Positions 46,843 to 60,320 of a stretch of DNA of 64,000 nt are shown in pieces. The notes under the pieces were generated by a model. The model made no database searches. It was not told where the DNA came from and saw nothing but the letters and a program-made list of their open reading frames with translations. Each line of letters opens with the position of its first letter. Within the stretch, counting starts at the first letter, position 1. Source of the DNA: Tachypleus tridentatus (Eukaryota; Arthropoda; Merostomata; Xiphosura; Limulidae); contig NW_027467782.1 of NCBI RefSeq assembly GCF_004210375.1, forward strand, positions 29,553,276 to 29,617,275, in the 5' to 3' direction. The translations under genes and the position numbers were made by a program.

Positions 46843-46929
46843 CTCACCATCTAAAATGTAAAGATACTTATTAAAGTTGTTCATGTATTTCTGAAGATGC
46901 TGGAATTGTTCTTTGACAACAGTTAATAT
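46843..46929 (-). CDS. dynein tail coding segment after a 35-nt break
   Basis: Mirror of 21030-21116 with the same peptide (ILTVVKEQFQHLQKYM...YILDGE) and the same donor GTATGT. The 35-nt interval to the previous exon (46930-46964) is also the same, so the abnormal structure is shared by both copies. It ends in phase 0, which is compatible with the exon at 39266. Confidence 0.5.
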
Positions 46930-46964
46930 CTGTGTCTTGATAATACTTGAGAGCCAAAACATAC

Positions 46965-47120
46965 TGTATTCAGATGATTTTCAACTCGAGGAATTATTCT
47001 GACAGAATGAAGCAAAGAATCCAAGATATCCAACAAAACTGTTTCAAAATTATGGTAAGTTGGTTCAAGTTTGATCTGCTGTCCAACTGCAACCAATTTT
47101 ATAATAAACATGTGATTTTC
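46965..47120 (-). CDS. dynein heavy chain tail exon (right copy)
   Basis: Mirror of 20839-20994: acceptor TTTTTTGTTTCAG, donor GTATGT, 52 codons in phase 0 with FIIKL, TVLLDILDSLL and RIIPRVE. Identical peptide to the left copy. On this contig it is in the same transcription unit as the linker exons at 35409-39266. Confidence 0.78.
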
Positions 47121-48719
47121 CTGAAACAAAAAAGACATGTATACAAATTTTACTCTAAAGAGAAATAGATATTTTTGTGCAACATACTGGATGGTTGCAT
47201 CTTACCTACTCTACAAAGCCTAAAAACACATTTGTAAAAGTTTAGAAAATATTTTAATGTTTTCTAACTAATCTGTAACATTTTTTTTCTTTTTGTGACA
47301 AGCAAGTAAACAACTGCATGAAGGTTGTATAGGTATGCAAACATGTATTTTAAAATGCAGTCCTCTGTTATACAGAACTTATCAACTAAAACTAACTGCT
47401 CACCATACTTAACTCTCAATTTGTATAAAATATATTTTTGTACAGCCAAGGATTTGAACTGTACAAGTAAATGGCTGGGTTCATTTTCTACTTATGTATG
47501 TGTGGTGATGAAAAGCATTATTTTTACAGTTAATAGGTTTTAATTTTTATCTTATGTGGAGTAATAATCAAAGTTTAAATTTTTATCTTATCTGAAGTAA
47601 TAATCAAAGTCTTAATAAAAAAGGTAAACAAAGTTCTGATACTGTAATGAACATCACATATGAACACAAACAGTACAAAATGATTTACAGTAATTTAAGG
47701 TGTATGTCTAAAACTCATGAACATTACACTCAGATTAGTTGACTAACTTTTATCCACAAAGAAGAAAGAAAAGTATATTTAGCCCATATTTGGAAGTAAA
47801 TTTTCTACAATGCTAAATAAACAACAAAACCAATGTTTAAAGTAATTTTTTAAGAAATTTTCCATTGGTTTTTTTGTAAACAATGAAAATATCTTTTCTG
47901 TGGTAAACTTTAGAAAATAACATGGGGATGTATTAAAGGTACAAGTTCTTTTACAAGGCAATCAAGCTTGGTCATTGAAATTACATAATATACATAGAAT
48001 TATGCTATTTTAGGTAAAGTAATAAAAAACAAAAAAGAAATGAATCCTACTAATTATAAGCTAATCAAGCTTACAAAAGTTAAATGTGAATTAAAACACA
48101 CAAGAGAAACAATCATGTATACACAAAAATGTTTTGGGAGAGTAACCAAAACTGTTTTTCCTTCTTCTCTGAAAGCTGTTAGTTTGTATCACTGTAGTTT
48201 AACTTTTTTTTAATGTTGAAGAATATATACTCAGCAGTGTGTTGTGGTTCTTGCACTTGTATACTTCTTTGTAAACCTTTTTTTGAAAATGCAGAAAAAA
48301 ATGTTTTAGGACTGTTTCTCTTTGTGTGTAAATTAAAGTTTTTCTACTTTTATTCTTAATGCAAATCTTATGTGAGTTGTATGATAGTGTCAGTTAACAT
48401 TAACTTTGATATTCAAAGATGACTACAACGATAACTTGAATCTTATAATTCAGATGTTTTACCTCCAAAACATTGTAAATGGGTTGGTAAATGTTGTGTA
48501 GCAACTTTCCACTGGCTAAGGCTAACCACTTCAAAAAGAATTTCAAAAGATTAAAAAAAAATAGAAAGACACAAGAGGCTTATGCCTATCACTATTATAA
48601 ATAAAGAGATGTGTAAACTGTGGGAGATGGCAGCAAGGGCTTAAGCTTTTATAAGAAAGGGTACATCAACTAACAATGATTTTCAGAAAGTTAGGAAGAG
48701 TATTATACAGTGGAGGTAA
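47121..48719. other. mirror of 19246-20838, intronic
   Basis: AT-rich; nothing recognised besides the short duplication near 47545-47615. Confidence 0.5.
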
Positions 48720-49795
48720 CTGTAACGAGCCTGTTCTATTGAACAAAATATTTTATTCATTGAATTGTATATACAAGGAACTACTAAAGAGAAAGTCAAC
48801 AAAAGAAACAGAGAAGGATGTGGATGATAACCTAAGAAGATTGTAGTTATGGGTGATTCCTTGACAAAGTATGTGAATAGGATTGTCTATGGGGTAAATA
48901 CAGAGAAAATAATTAAACAAATGTATTCCTTTAGAAATAAAAGGGTAGCTCCAAATACAAAATCAGGTTGGTTCACAAAGGGTATAAGAGATAAAATTAA
49001 AGAAAAGCATTGTATATTCAAGAAATATTACAAAGTCTTCAGATAAGGTAAAACCCTTTAGAACTGATAGAGATCGGCCTATATTTAATGATTATGAGAA
49101 GGCTGGGTTATTAAATTTGTTTTTCTTCAGTTTTAATTAATGAATATTTAAAAGGTATTCCTAATCTTGAACAGGTTGAAAAAGATGAATTCATTAATTC
49201 TGAGATTGTTTAGAAAACATTGAGCAGTTTAAAGAACGATAATGCTACTGGGCTAGATATTTACCAAGAAATTTGAAGGAGGTTAAGGATTAGATATATA
49301 AGCTGCTTGCTACTATTTTTGTTAGTTCTTGAATAGTGGGCAGGTGCCAAAGGATTGTAAGTTAGCTAATATTTCACTCCTCTTTTCATGAGAGATAATA
49401 ATTCTCCCAGTGATTATAAGTGTATTAATCTTACATCAGTTGTGAAAAAAATTTAAGAAAGTCTGATAATAGAGGCTTTACAAAGTCATTTCAAAGGGTT
49501 ACTGATTATGTAGATGAGGATAACAGTGTAGATTTGGTATATTGACCTTCAGAAAGCATTTGACAAGGTGCTAAATAAAACATTTAAAAGGAATTATCTC
49601 TGTAGGTATTAGAAAAAAATTACCTAACTGGATAGAAGAGCAGCTGAATGGAAGATTGTCACTGTAAATACAATTCAGTCACACTATTAATATCACAAGT
49701 GAGAGACAGGTTTAGAACCTTTGCTCATTTTTTGATTTACATCAATAACATAATAAAGGAATGATTAGTTCTAATAATAAAATAATTGTACAGGT
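48720..49795 (+). mobile_element. CR1-like LINE remnant, mirror copy
   Basis: Starts after AACTGTAACGAGCC. Frames with GDSLTKYVNRIV (from 48852) and YIDLQKAFDKV (about 49538-49570) give esterase-like and RT palm motifs in order. Stops throughout. It lies antisense to the dynein gene. Confidence 0.72.
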
Positions 49796-49800
49796 GAGAA

Positions 49801-49916
49801 AATAACAAATGCAAAATAGATTATAAAGTAATGTTGAAAGAGTCAACAATTTAAAATAACTTTATTGATAAAACATGAATACCATGTTTTGGGCAACAGC
49901 ACTTCATCAGCTCTGG
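49801..49916 (-). mobile_element. retroelement end with hammerhead-like core, mirror copy
   Basis: TCATCAG at 49904-49910 is the inverted CTGATGA; the partner site is 18050-18165. Confidence 0.25.
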
Positions 49917-50596
49917 AGTATTTGTGTACAAATTATTGTTATGAAATAATTTCATGTGGCTTTGCATATGTGAAGATTCTCTTTAATGAGCTATGAAAGT
50001 TGGTTTACTCCTAACAGGTTCAGTTTCTGTTTTTCATTTATCTTATCAACACTATTTACTCTTCCACTTCACTTATTTGCTGAATGAAATTTTCACATTT
50101 TTCCATCTCAAGCAAGATCCGTTAATCATAGTTTGAGATGCAGTGATGTAGTTGGTTGATTGTTCAGCTTAAATTGTTGATCATAAATGAGGAGTGTTTT
50201 GTATTTTCTTTGCATCCATTCATCATTCAATGAGTCTTTTATTCTGAAGTGTCCACTGCTCAGTTTCTCACTTCAGTCTTAGTTTAGATGATTGTAAATT
50301 CCAGAGTTATTCAACTTTATATGCTCCAGGTCCAGTATTTAACACATTCAGTTCAATGAGATGTCAATAAAACATTTAATCTATAGTTACACATTTTTTT
50401 AAACATTTTTTGTATTACTGGTAACTTTCTTTTACAGATAATCAATTCTTTTGGTAAAAATTAATTATGTATTTATAACAGACAAAATGTAGTAAAGTTT
50501 ATGCATTTACAAATAGGAAATAGGGCAACCCATGTTATTCTAAAGATAAATTAAACATCTTTCTTTAAAATGTCAGGCAAATATTGGCATAACTAC
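49917..50596. other. mirror of 17370-18049, intronic
   Basis: Nothing was recognised. Confidence 0.45.
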
Positions 50597-50780
50597 CTTA
50601 GATCTGCATAAAAATTCAGTGTATTTTTCCATAAACACCTTGCAGAGAGATTGGAGTTGCAGAGTCATTAGCATTGCTGCATTGTCAAAGAAAGACTGTA
50701 GATGAAGCTGAATAGTGGGAGACGGAACATGCTTCTGCTTGATACCATGATGAATTATGTTTTGTACAGCTGTAAACCAC
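50597..50780 (-). CDS. dynein heavy chain tail exon (right copy)
   Basis: Mirror of 17186-17369: acceptor TTCTTCTTTCAG, donor GTAGTT, peptide WFTAVQNI...LMTLQLQSL...EFLCRSK, identical to the left copy. It is the most upstream exon I can support on this contig. Earlier tail exons and the start codon were not identified in 50781-64000. Confidence 0.68.
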
Positions 50781-50825
50781 CTGAAAGAAGAAAACCTACT
50801 TATTAATACGTTGTAAACATCACAA

Positions 50826-51171
50826 TCTGAGTTGATGCTTTTCAGTTTACCTATTGTTATTATACTAACAAGCAAAAAAAGGATTTACAAATCTGTATTT
50901 TATAAACAGAATTTTAAGAAATGTTCTGATCTTCCCACATTTTCTATAACTGAGGATATAAAAACTTGCTTTCTTAAAGAACTCATTATCTTATATTCTA
51001 CATAATATTATATTTCTCTGTTTTCCTGTTGTTATTATAATAACAAGGAAAAAAGGATTTACAAATCTATATTTTATAAACAGAATTTTAAGAAATGTCC
51101 TAGTCTTCCCACATTTTCTGAAACTGAGGATATAAAAACTTGCTTTCTTAAAGAACTCATTATCTTATATT
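50826..51171 (-). repeat. 174-bp direct duplication, mirror copy
   Basis: Partner of 16795-17140 with the same two diverged units. Confidence 0.9.
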
Positions 51172-51792
51172 TTACATGTGAATGATTAAGTATACAAATA
51201 CTACATATCTTTCTTTCCCATAGTATTTATTATTTACAACAATCTTTAATTTTTTTAAATTCTGATTAAACCTGGTAGCTGTCACATGAAACATCAAACC
51301 TGAGGTGTTACTTCTTTGTGACTCAATATTTCAAGAAGACAACGTACTATTTGTGGGATAGTTTAATTGCATTCTACTTGACCTTGTGTTTGTGAGGATA
51401 CTTTGAAGTTGTCACAAGAAACAAAGACATTTCTATGTCCTGGTACCCTTTTCTGCATTTTCTTGTGATAAGCAAATTTTATGGTTATGATGAAGCCTTC
51501 AATTGAATCTGCAGGAGAGTAGTCTGTCTTTAAGAAAGCCAAAACTTGGTTCTTGAAGTCTTATCAATGTTTATACTTACTGAAAATGTGTACTACAGTT
51601 TAACTTTCTCATTTAGAATATCCTTTAGTTTCCCTTGATACAATAAATAGTGTTGAATTTGTTGTCTTTTTTTATTCCATTTGTTACAAATCACAGCAAT
51701 TTTCTTCTCTAAATTAGATTCCTGAATCTCTCATTTTGTGGAGATCAAGAGATGCATAATGATACAGAAAGTTCACTGTTACATTACCGATT
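51172..51792. other. mirror of 16173-16794
   Basis: Holds the mirror of the unexplained open segment (about 51362-51523, - strand). Otherwise AT-rich. Confidence 0.3.
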
Positions 51793-53785
51793 CGTTGTTG
51801 CTTGATTAAGTGTTTTATGGCACAAAGCAGCTAGGCTATCTGCACCAAACATCTGGTAAAAAGTTAAAAGTAAATTTAGTAAAATTCATAAAAGGAAATT
51901 AAGGTAAAACAAAACAAAGTTAAAAAAAACAACATAAATAGCATAAAACCAATGTTTACATCTAGTCTACAAAGTCAAGAAAAATTACAGAAATTTAAGT
52001 TGTAAAGGACTTTCTGTAGTGTAACTGTAAAATGATAACTCACCAGGAAGACTAACAGGTAAGTACAAAAACCACCATCAGTCACCTGATATAATAATAC
52101 CTTGCCAGGATGACTAATGGGTAGTTCGAACAGCAGCGTTAGTCACCTGAAGTTGGCCTTTCCAGTCCTTGCATCGAGTTATTTCATGTTAGGCCAGTTT
52201 CTAATTTTAAATTGAACTAGATGATTTTAAAAGGGAACCACATTAAAAGGTGTAATGTAGAAATTAAAAGATTAATGACCTTTAGAAAACTAAAAACATT
52301 ACCAAGGTGGACAGTGTCACCATCACTGTCTAACATTATGGACAAACCTTGGGACAGAACATGTTTAAAATGGTGCCGTTGTTGACAGTCATAACAATGA
52401 CAAGAAAGTAAAATGTGGCTTATTGTAATTTGAGTGTTACACAAACTACACACTGGTGCATCAGTTCCAGATAAAAGCAAATGATGAGTTAAAAAACTGT
52501 GACCAATGCGTAGTCTAGTTAAAACAACTTACTCTCTCCAATCCTGACGGAAACAAGACGACTAAAGTCCAATATAATGTTTTATTTGGAAAAGCTTGTT
52601 TTCATGTTGCTAACTCCAAGTCAACTGCCAGCTGGCACAGAGATGAGTCTTGAATACAGGACCATAGTCTATGTATGGGACAGGTACAGTGGTGATAGAG
52701 CCAGAGCAGATAGACTTAGCTGCAGTGTCAGCAAGCTCATTCCCATGAATACCAAAGTGGCCTGGTATCCAGAAAAACTGGATAGAAGTAGATGTTAAAG
52801 AGAAATGGGCCAGTGGTTTTGAATATCAGCAAGAACAGGGTGTAAATTAACTTGAAGCAATTCCAGGGCCAGTAGAGAACTATGCGAGTCAGTACAAATA
52901 GTGCAGTTTGACTACTGCTTAACTTCTATGTGATCCAGGGCAAGGGAAATAGCATACAGTTCAGCAGTAAACACAGAGGCTGTAGTGGGGATTCTGTGGG
53001 CAACCACCGAACCACAACAATCCATGGCAGAGCCAACACAGTCACCTGATTTTGAACCATCTATATAAATAGGAATGCAAGGATGGTTCAAAAGATGTTC
53101 AGCAAATTGCAGATAATATTTCCAATCAGGAGTGTCAACTTTTCTCAGATGATTTAAAGATAAGTCACAATTAAGAAATGTAAGAAGCCATGGTAGGATC
53201 GGCTAACCAGTGGATACAGCAATGTTTATTGAGAACAGACCCAATTCATCTAACTGTACCTGATATGAATGCCAAAAGGAGCAATGGCAAACCATCTGGT
53301 CTGAAAAAGCATGGCCCAACAAGGAAGGAAAACAAAACCCCAGATGAGATGCTTTGGTAAGTAACAAAGTATGAAAGCATATTGTAAAGACAGTTGCAAA
53401 CAATGGAGGTGCAAAAAAGGTTCATGAGACTCTGTGTATAAGCTCTGAACTGGGAGGTGCTGAAAGCCCCAGTGCAGAGCCAAAGACCTCAATGATGAAT
53501 AGGATCTAGCATCTTTAAGGCCAAAGGTCAGCCAGAGTTACAGTTCAATAATCCACAGTCAAGTTGCGACTAATAAGAGCACTACATATCTTTAGCATAG
53601 AACGTCGATCTGCTGCCCAAGTGGTGGAAGAGAGGACACAGAGGATGTTCCGTGCTCTTATACATTTGACCCATGTGTGGTGTAAAGGTCAGCATACAGG
53701 CAAAGATAAGTTCCAAGAACCTTGTCTCAGGGACCACAGACAGCACAACTTCAGTGATATGGAGTTCAGGATCAGGTTTAATACA
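51793..53785 (-). mobile_element. 5'-truncated RNase H LINE, mirror copy
   Basis: Partner of 14180-16172. On the minus strand it carries IYIDGSKSGDCVGSAM, TAELYAISLALDHIE and CSLCNTQITISHILLSC. Its stops match those of the left copy. Confidence 0.85.
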
Positions 53786-53794
53786 CTTCTGACA

Positions 53795-54592
53795 ATTTTG
53801 TTTAAGATCCAGTACTTACACTGTTGACAAGTTTGATCAGATTCAGTACTTACACTGATGACAAGTTTGATCAGATTCAGTACTTAAACTGATGACACGT
53901 TTGATAAGATCCAGTACTTATACTGAAAACAAGTTGGATCAGATTCAGTACTTACACTGATGACAAGTTTGATCAGATCCAGTACTTATACTGAAAACTG
54001 ATTCGGTACTTACACTGATGACAAGTTTGATCAGATTCAGTACTTACACTGATGACAAGTTTGATCAGATTCAGTACTTACACTGATGACAAGTTTGATC
54101 AGATTCAGTACTGATGACAAGTTTGATCAGATTCAGTACTTACACTGATGACAAGATTGATCATATTCAGTACTTACACTGATGACAAGTTGATGATCAG
54201 ATTCAGTACTTACACTGATGACAAGTATTACACTGATCAGATTCAGTACTTACACTGATGACAAGATCACACTGATGACAAGTTTGATCAGATCAGTATT
54301 CAGTACTTACACTGATGACAAGTTTGATCAGATTCAGTACTTACACTGATGACAAGTTTGATCAGATTCAGTACTTACACTGATGACAAGTTTGATCATA
54401 TTCAGTACTTACACTGATGACAAGATTGATCATATTCAGTACTTACACTGATGACAAGTTTGATCAGATTCAGTACTTACACTGATGACAAGTTGGATCA
54501 GATTCAGTACTTACACTGATGACAAGTTGGATCAGATCCAGTACTTACACTGATGACAATTTTGATCAGATCCAGTACTTACACTGCTGATC
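53795..54592 (-). repeat. 34-bp minisatellite (long allele)
   Basis: Same unit as 13482-14165 in reverse (CAGTACTTACACTGATGACA...). About 110 bp longer, with several rearranged units between 53990 and 54310 that are absent from the left array. Confidence 0.95.
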
Positions 54593-55541
54593 TCGGTAAC
54601 ACAGTGATCTGATGAAATAGAAATAACTTTGTTTATATCATTATGTAGAATGATATGGCTTTACCATCTTTACCAAATAATCCAAAACACACATCTGACA
54701 ATATAAAATATCACAAGTATTTTGTTCAAATGTTGCTTATTTCATTACCAACAGGTAATTTTAACATGGTAACAAAACTAACATGCCAACCAGCCATGGT
54801 AACAAAACTAATGTTTTAATGAATGTTTATTGTTATCCAAATCAGATATGTGATAATTGAACTTATGATCTGAAACTGATCACCTTAGCTCACACTGTAT
54901 CCACTAGATTTGCATAAGCTTCTCTCACTTGCCTCTTTTAAAGTCAATCACAGCATTTAAAGTATTTCAAATTGTTGGTGAACAATGTCCAGACCTCAGT
55001 AAAGAAATATCGATGTTTTACCACTTAAAAACCATCAGATGAATGAAAACTGGCCGATCAGAGCAGGTTAATACAAGTTGGTGACATGTACCATTAGCAT
55101 GAATGTTGGACTATATCCAAACCTATATTACACATCTGGACAGCTTCATTCAAAACACAAACAGATGACCAGGATCTGCCAATTTAGATCACCCACAACT
55201 AAAACTATTACCAGAGAACCAGTCTTAACAATGTCATCCGTTTACCAGACACAGCGGAAACTGGATAATGTGTCAATGTACAGACGGTTAGAGCCAGACT
55301 TTATGTGGTAAACTGAATGATGTATCAGTTATGAATGGTTACACACTCAGTGAGGTGTATTCTCATCACAAAAATGACACAAGATATCTTTACAGATAAG
55401 TTAACCATGTAGAGATAGTTTGTGGGCTAATTTTGAAATAGTTATTACATCAACCATAATTTAACAGGAGATGACGTACATACTATGTACAGCTGTCAAT
55501 GTACCCCTACTTAATTACCAGGGTCTTTAGAGTACATCATA
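54593..55541. other. mirror of 12529-13481
   Basis: No gene was recognised. Confidence 0.45.
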
Positions 55542-55677
55542 GGTTATAATGGCTATAAACTTTATAATGTTTACGTACATTTGTACAAACAAATAATGGC
55601 GAAAACTTTATAATGTTTATGTACAGTTATAAAAGAAATAATGGCTATAAACTTTATAATGTTTATGTACAGTTATA
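55542..55677 (-). repeat. three tandem ~45-bp units, mirror copy
   Basis: Partner of 12395-12528; the copy number is unchanged. Confidence 0.85.
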
Positions 55678-57997
55678 TGAACCAATAATTTTTAAAAATA
55701 CATTTTGATATATATCTCTGCTGTGTTAGTACTTATTTTGTTTTTAATGTAATTACTAATGGTTTTTGTCTGATAATTTAATAGATATAATAAACTGTTA
55801 TCAGTCCCATATCTCTGTGTTGTTTTATAAATGTATCTATTGTTGAAGGAGTTATTCATAAAAAGCTTTTAGTTGAATTTTATTCAGTTTGTTTAAAGTT
55901 AGGCACAAAACTAAACAATGAGATATGTTTGCTCTTCCTACCATGGGTATCCAAACCGGTTTCTAGCAATGTAAGTCCGAACACATAGTGCTGTGAATTT
56001 TATTCAGTGATTTGGAAAGTTACAATATGTCATCATTCTAATAACATTCAATTATTAATACTTTAAACAGCAGGCATAATTCATGTTGTGGTTCCACAAG
56101 GTAAACAATCTTTAAAAACCTGAGAAATAAAAAATAAACACATATGTACACAGAAAGTGAAGCCATTTTTATATCAATAAAAACCAAAACTAAAACTACT
56201 GTAAGAAAAGTACTAGAGAATAGTGAGTGTTTAATTTCAAAAAGTGAAAATTTACTTATCTATAAATTCAAATATTGAATTACACCATTAAAAGGACAGA
56301 AAATGAACCAGATTCATATGAAACAGTTGTCATAAACAAACACTGTCTTTTCACTTTACCAATACTGAAGTAAAAAATGGATAACACTTAACAATATAAT
56401 TATGAATAACTTAACAATCATTAAATATTAAGTCATGAAATAATCCAAATAATAACACCAACACTAAGCAGTCTTGTTCATCCAGAAATAAGCCCTTCTT
56501 CAATAAAAATATTATCAACAATTCTTTAACACTATATACAAACACTGTTCTTAGTACATATCCTAAGTCTTCTTATATAGTCTACACCAACATTTGTTGT
56601 CCTCTCTTCTCTCATAGGGTCTCATGTAGAGGTTTACAGAAAAAGTCAAACAAAGAATTTCCAGTTAACTTAATAACTGACTGATTTATATTATTAGCTC
56701 ACTGTACACAAGGACGACATTAACCAGTTTCACGTGTTAAAGTTACTCACATTTTACATGCAGACGTAAACTATTTACTTTAGTTTTTTGTGCTGTCGGG
56801 TTATTGATGGATCAATTTTAAGTTTATGGACTTATAACACTAAAATCCAGGGTTCTATTCCCTATGTTGATCAATATTTGAGGCTTCAGCTGCTTATGAA
56901 GTAGTTTTAATGTCATAAATCACAATCGATTCAAACCAGACCTACACCTCTTCACAGATGCTTATCTTTCTGGTTGCGGTACATCTCTGAATAGCTATCT
57001 CACCTCAGACATCTGGACCAGCATAAGCAATTCCTCCACATCAGTGTGCTCGACCTTTATTCTATCAAACGGAGATGTTTGCATTTCTTACCAATGCTAG
57101 TAGATGGTTTGATTATTATCCATTCTGACAGTTTCATGGTAATTTTATATATCAATAATAGAGTAAGTACCAGATCTTTAACTCTTTATTTTTAAACACT
57201 CGACCTCATAAACATCTATCCAGTGAATTTGCTTTATAGATTATAATGTATTAAGAGCGATGTACCTCATAGTAAACCATTTGTACCCTCTTCCACCTAT
57301 TAAATAGCCACTTCACTCACAAGTTTCCTGATGTGTATGCTTTGTTTTGGATACTTACAACTTCTTTTCTCATCAGTAATGAAGATTCACGAGTACAGAT
57401 GGAGCTAGCAAACATGGAATTGACATCACTCTCCTATTGGTAGAGAGAGGGCCTTTACTGCACAGTAACATCATTATCCAATAATATAATTCATGAGAAC
57501 TTACGAAAGTTTAGGTGGGAGTTGCCTGAAAGCTAGTGTCATGCAAATACTTAAGGAAGATGCTAACAGAAGATGGAATCTTTCTCTGAAATGCTAAGTA
57601 TCTAATTGAAACAAATATTTATGAAAGAAAATGTTAACTTTCCAAAATCAGATCTGTGGTGACTAACCAGCAGGAGTTAATGATGATGTGTTAAAATCTT
57701 CCTTTTTTGTTCTTTTATGTTTTGCATGTTGTTTGTTTGTGTTTCCTTTATTATATAGTTGTTAATTAACTAAAGTTTCAAAATTCACTCCAGATGAAAA
57801 TGAATCTTGAATTTCATATGAATTTTAATACCCTTTTCACTGAGGAGAATTTTCAAAACATTTCTCAACGAAGCTGAATTTTCTTCCTTTTATTTTAGGT
57901 TGATCCACTTCTGATCTATCTTATAGTGAAGTTATTTCTATTTTGAAAGTAATGTCTATGATGGAAGTCCCTATACCTTTGACTCAAACTTACTTTC
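55678..57997. other. mirror of 10073-12394, with two degraded SINEs
   Basis: SINE copies lie at about 55882-55998 (- strand) and 56787-56904 (+ strand; GGGTTCTATTCCCTATGTTG). Nothing else was recognised. Confidence 0.5.
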
Positions 57998-58340
57998 ATA
58001 CATGTTACTGAGTATGATTGAATTAATGGAAGATTTCTGTAGGTTCACTGAAATTCTCTATCAATCCCAATCTATTCAACAAGATTCTTTGTATCAGTTG
58101 AATACTCAACGCCTGTATACATTTACCATTTATCTAAGAAAGAAAAGCTCTCTCTTTTGGGTCTTTGTACCACATCCTTCAGCTCAGATGGTAAATTAAT
58201 TTATTCAGGATTATACCAAGTTATCCACATACCTGCCTATTTCCACACATTAAAATTATATAGATATGATGAAAAATCATACCTACAGTTACAGAACAAC
58301 TTATTAGACATTGATTTTCTAAGACAATTATCATAAACTC
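57998..58340 (+). other. mirror of the unidentified 111-codon frame, broken
   Basis: The frame from 58002 is shared with the left copy up to YLRKKS, then small indels send it to a stop near 58199. See 9737-10072. Confidence 0.2.
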
Positions 58341-60039
58341 TTGCATTTCAAAGTTTCCAACATCAGTTTAGGGTTTAATAAACAATACCATAATAAACAG
58401 AAAAAAATTTAAACAAAAAATTACTGGTGATGAAAAATGAATTAAGAAGTGTCATGAGATAAAAGTAAAGATACAGAATGGAACATAGCTGTAAATGATG
58501 TACACATAATGAGAGGATGGCTGAATACTGTCCTCAAGAGGAAACAAAGTTGACAAAGCCTTATGTAGAAGATGGAAATAAATAAACAAGCTAAATTTCT
58601 CATTGAAAACGGGAGATGAAAGAGATTAAAACCATAGGAAATGAAGTTGTAGGCTACATAATGAAAATCACTAATATATGAAAATAGGCTGTCACGTCAT
58701 CAACATGTAACTACTTTACCAAGCCACTGTTGAGATTTGACCTATGTGAGGTAGTTCTTCCATCACAATAGAGACAGAAATAGTAATACCAGCTTGTAAG
58801 TTCATAAGCTTTAAAATATAAGTCAAAAAACCAAAGTAAATCTCTATCATTTAAAAATGCATCTTTCGAATGCAGAACTATATAGGGAGCTAACAATTCG
58901 GGAGGTGGTGTCTACTCTAACTGTTAGAAAGCAAATGTATCATCCCACTTTTGCTACTCTCTTGCTTTACATGCGACTTTTGGACTAGCTGCACATGTAC
59001 TTTCCATTCCTATATCCTTTGTTCCATATCAGAGAAAATTATAACTGGCTGAGTATTCTATAATCTACAAAATCCTACTGATTATTTTGTGAAAGAATTG
59101 GTTTTGACCAACCAAGTAATAATAGTTGACTAAAGAACCCTCATCATACTTTCTCCAGCTGGTTTATTCCTGGGAGATCTGGTACGGAAAAAGAGATGGA
59201 CCAGTCTAGATGTATTGGTAAATAAGATAAACCAGACAGCATATCTACAGTTAAGAATGTCATACTCATTTTTTACATACAATTTAGTGACCTAGACTTT
59301 CAAGATGGAAGAATAATATACCTGGTTAGTGTGTTTTCTCACTAGCTTATTCCTCTTACAAAAATAACATTCCAACCAAATTCTTTAGACACTTTCCGAG
59401 GACTGCTTGTCTGGGTTCCTGAACCAAATCAATGAGAGATCCCCACTGACATTCCTGTTGTTACGTTAGTTTCAGTAACATATCGAATCAATGTTAATAT
59501 TTTCTTACAGTGAAAACATAATTCTGACAGATACTATACTCTCCTCACACTTCTGGTGCTTCTTTTCTGACTAATACAGAACTGAAGAATGTGAACTACA
59601 GTAAATAGGAAGTTAGCTGTGATAGTGGTGTGTGTTTTAGTGATGAGTTGTTCTTGGACATTTACATGCTACAACGCAGCTGAATCACATTGAAACGTAA
59701 AGTAGGTGGGAGTTTCAAGACTAGAAGACAGTATAAACATTTTCACTCTTTGAAGGTTGCAATGAACAATACAAATTCTTATTGAAAATAGTATGAAAAC
59801 TGATATTTTAGGGTATGTACAGTGATGTGATATAACTTCCTATGTATACATACACATAAACCATCAGTTATAAGTATAACTAGAAAAATAAAACTGAATA
59901 TAACACATGGCAACTGATAATGTACTTAATATTTAAAATTAATTTATAAATAAAATCAGGTATAATAACTTTATATCAAACACAAAATATCTAAATAAAA
60001 ATGTTGTTGAATAACTTGTTGAAAAAATATGTCGAGGAA
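58341..60039. other. mirror of 8031-9736
   Basis: Nothing was recognised. Confidence 0.45.
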
Positions 60040-60215
60040 TAAATATTTTTTGTAACATTATACAACATGAAATTATATTGTGTGTGTGTAACATTATATA
60101 ACATTAAATTATATTGTGTGTGTGTTATTATAACATTATATAACATTGAATTATATTGTGCGAGTTATTATAACATTATATAACATTAAATTATATTGTG
60201 TGTTTGTATTATTTT
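60040..60215 (-). repeat. ~37-bp AT/CA tandem repeat (long allele)
   Basis: About four copies of TAACATTATATAACATTAAA plus TTATATTGTGTGTGTG, against two in the left arm (7932-8030). Confidence 0.8.
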
Positions 60216-60320
60216 GTAATAAAGCCATATCGAGCTATCTAACATGTTCACTGAGGACAATGAAAACCCTGATTTTATTGTTGTAATTCTGTAGTAAAGT
60301 GCTGTACCACCCTGAGTTTC
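60216..60320 (-). mobile_element. degraded SINE, mirror copy
   Basis: Partner of 7831-7945; the tandem repeat grows from its tail. Confidence 0.55.

Larger units (their letters stand above)
35409..50780 (-). pseudogene. axonemal dynein heavy chain, tail to linker, decayed copy
   Basis: Coding segments on the minus strand, 5' to 3': 50780-50597, 47120-46965, 46929-46843, 39266-39055, 37107-37030, 36144-36013, 35550-35409. They follow the order of an axonemal dynein heavy chain from tail to the start of the linker (WREWE-type block, [20 protein letters not shown]). Damage: a 35-nt frame break between segments 2 and 3; a lost A in 37030-37107; no coding sequence for the few hundred residues expected between 37030 and 36144; a TGA at 35547-35549. 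No motor (AAA) exons were seen downstream to the gap. The closest subfamily is not resolved; inner-arm DNAH3/7/12-like is a guess. A functional gene with assembly faults remains the alternative. Confidence 0.72.
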
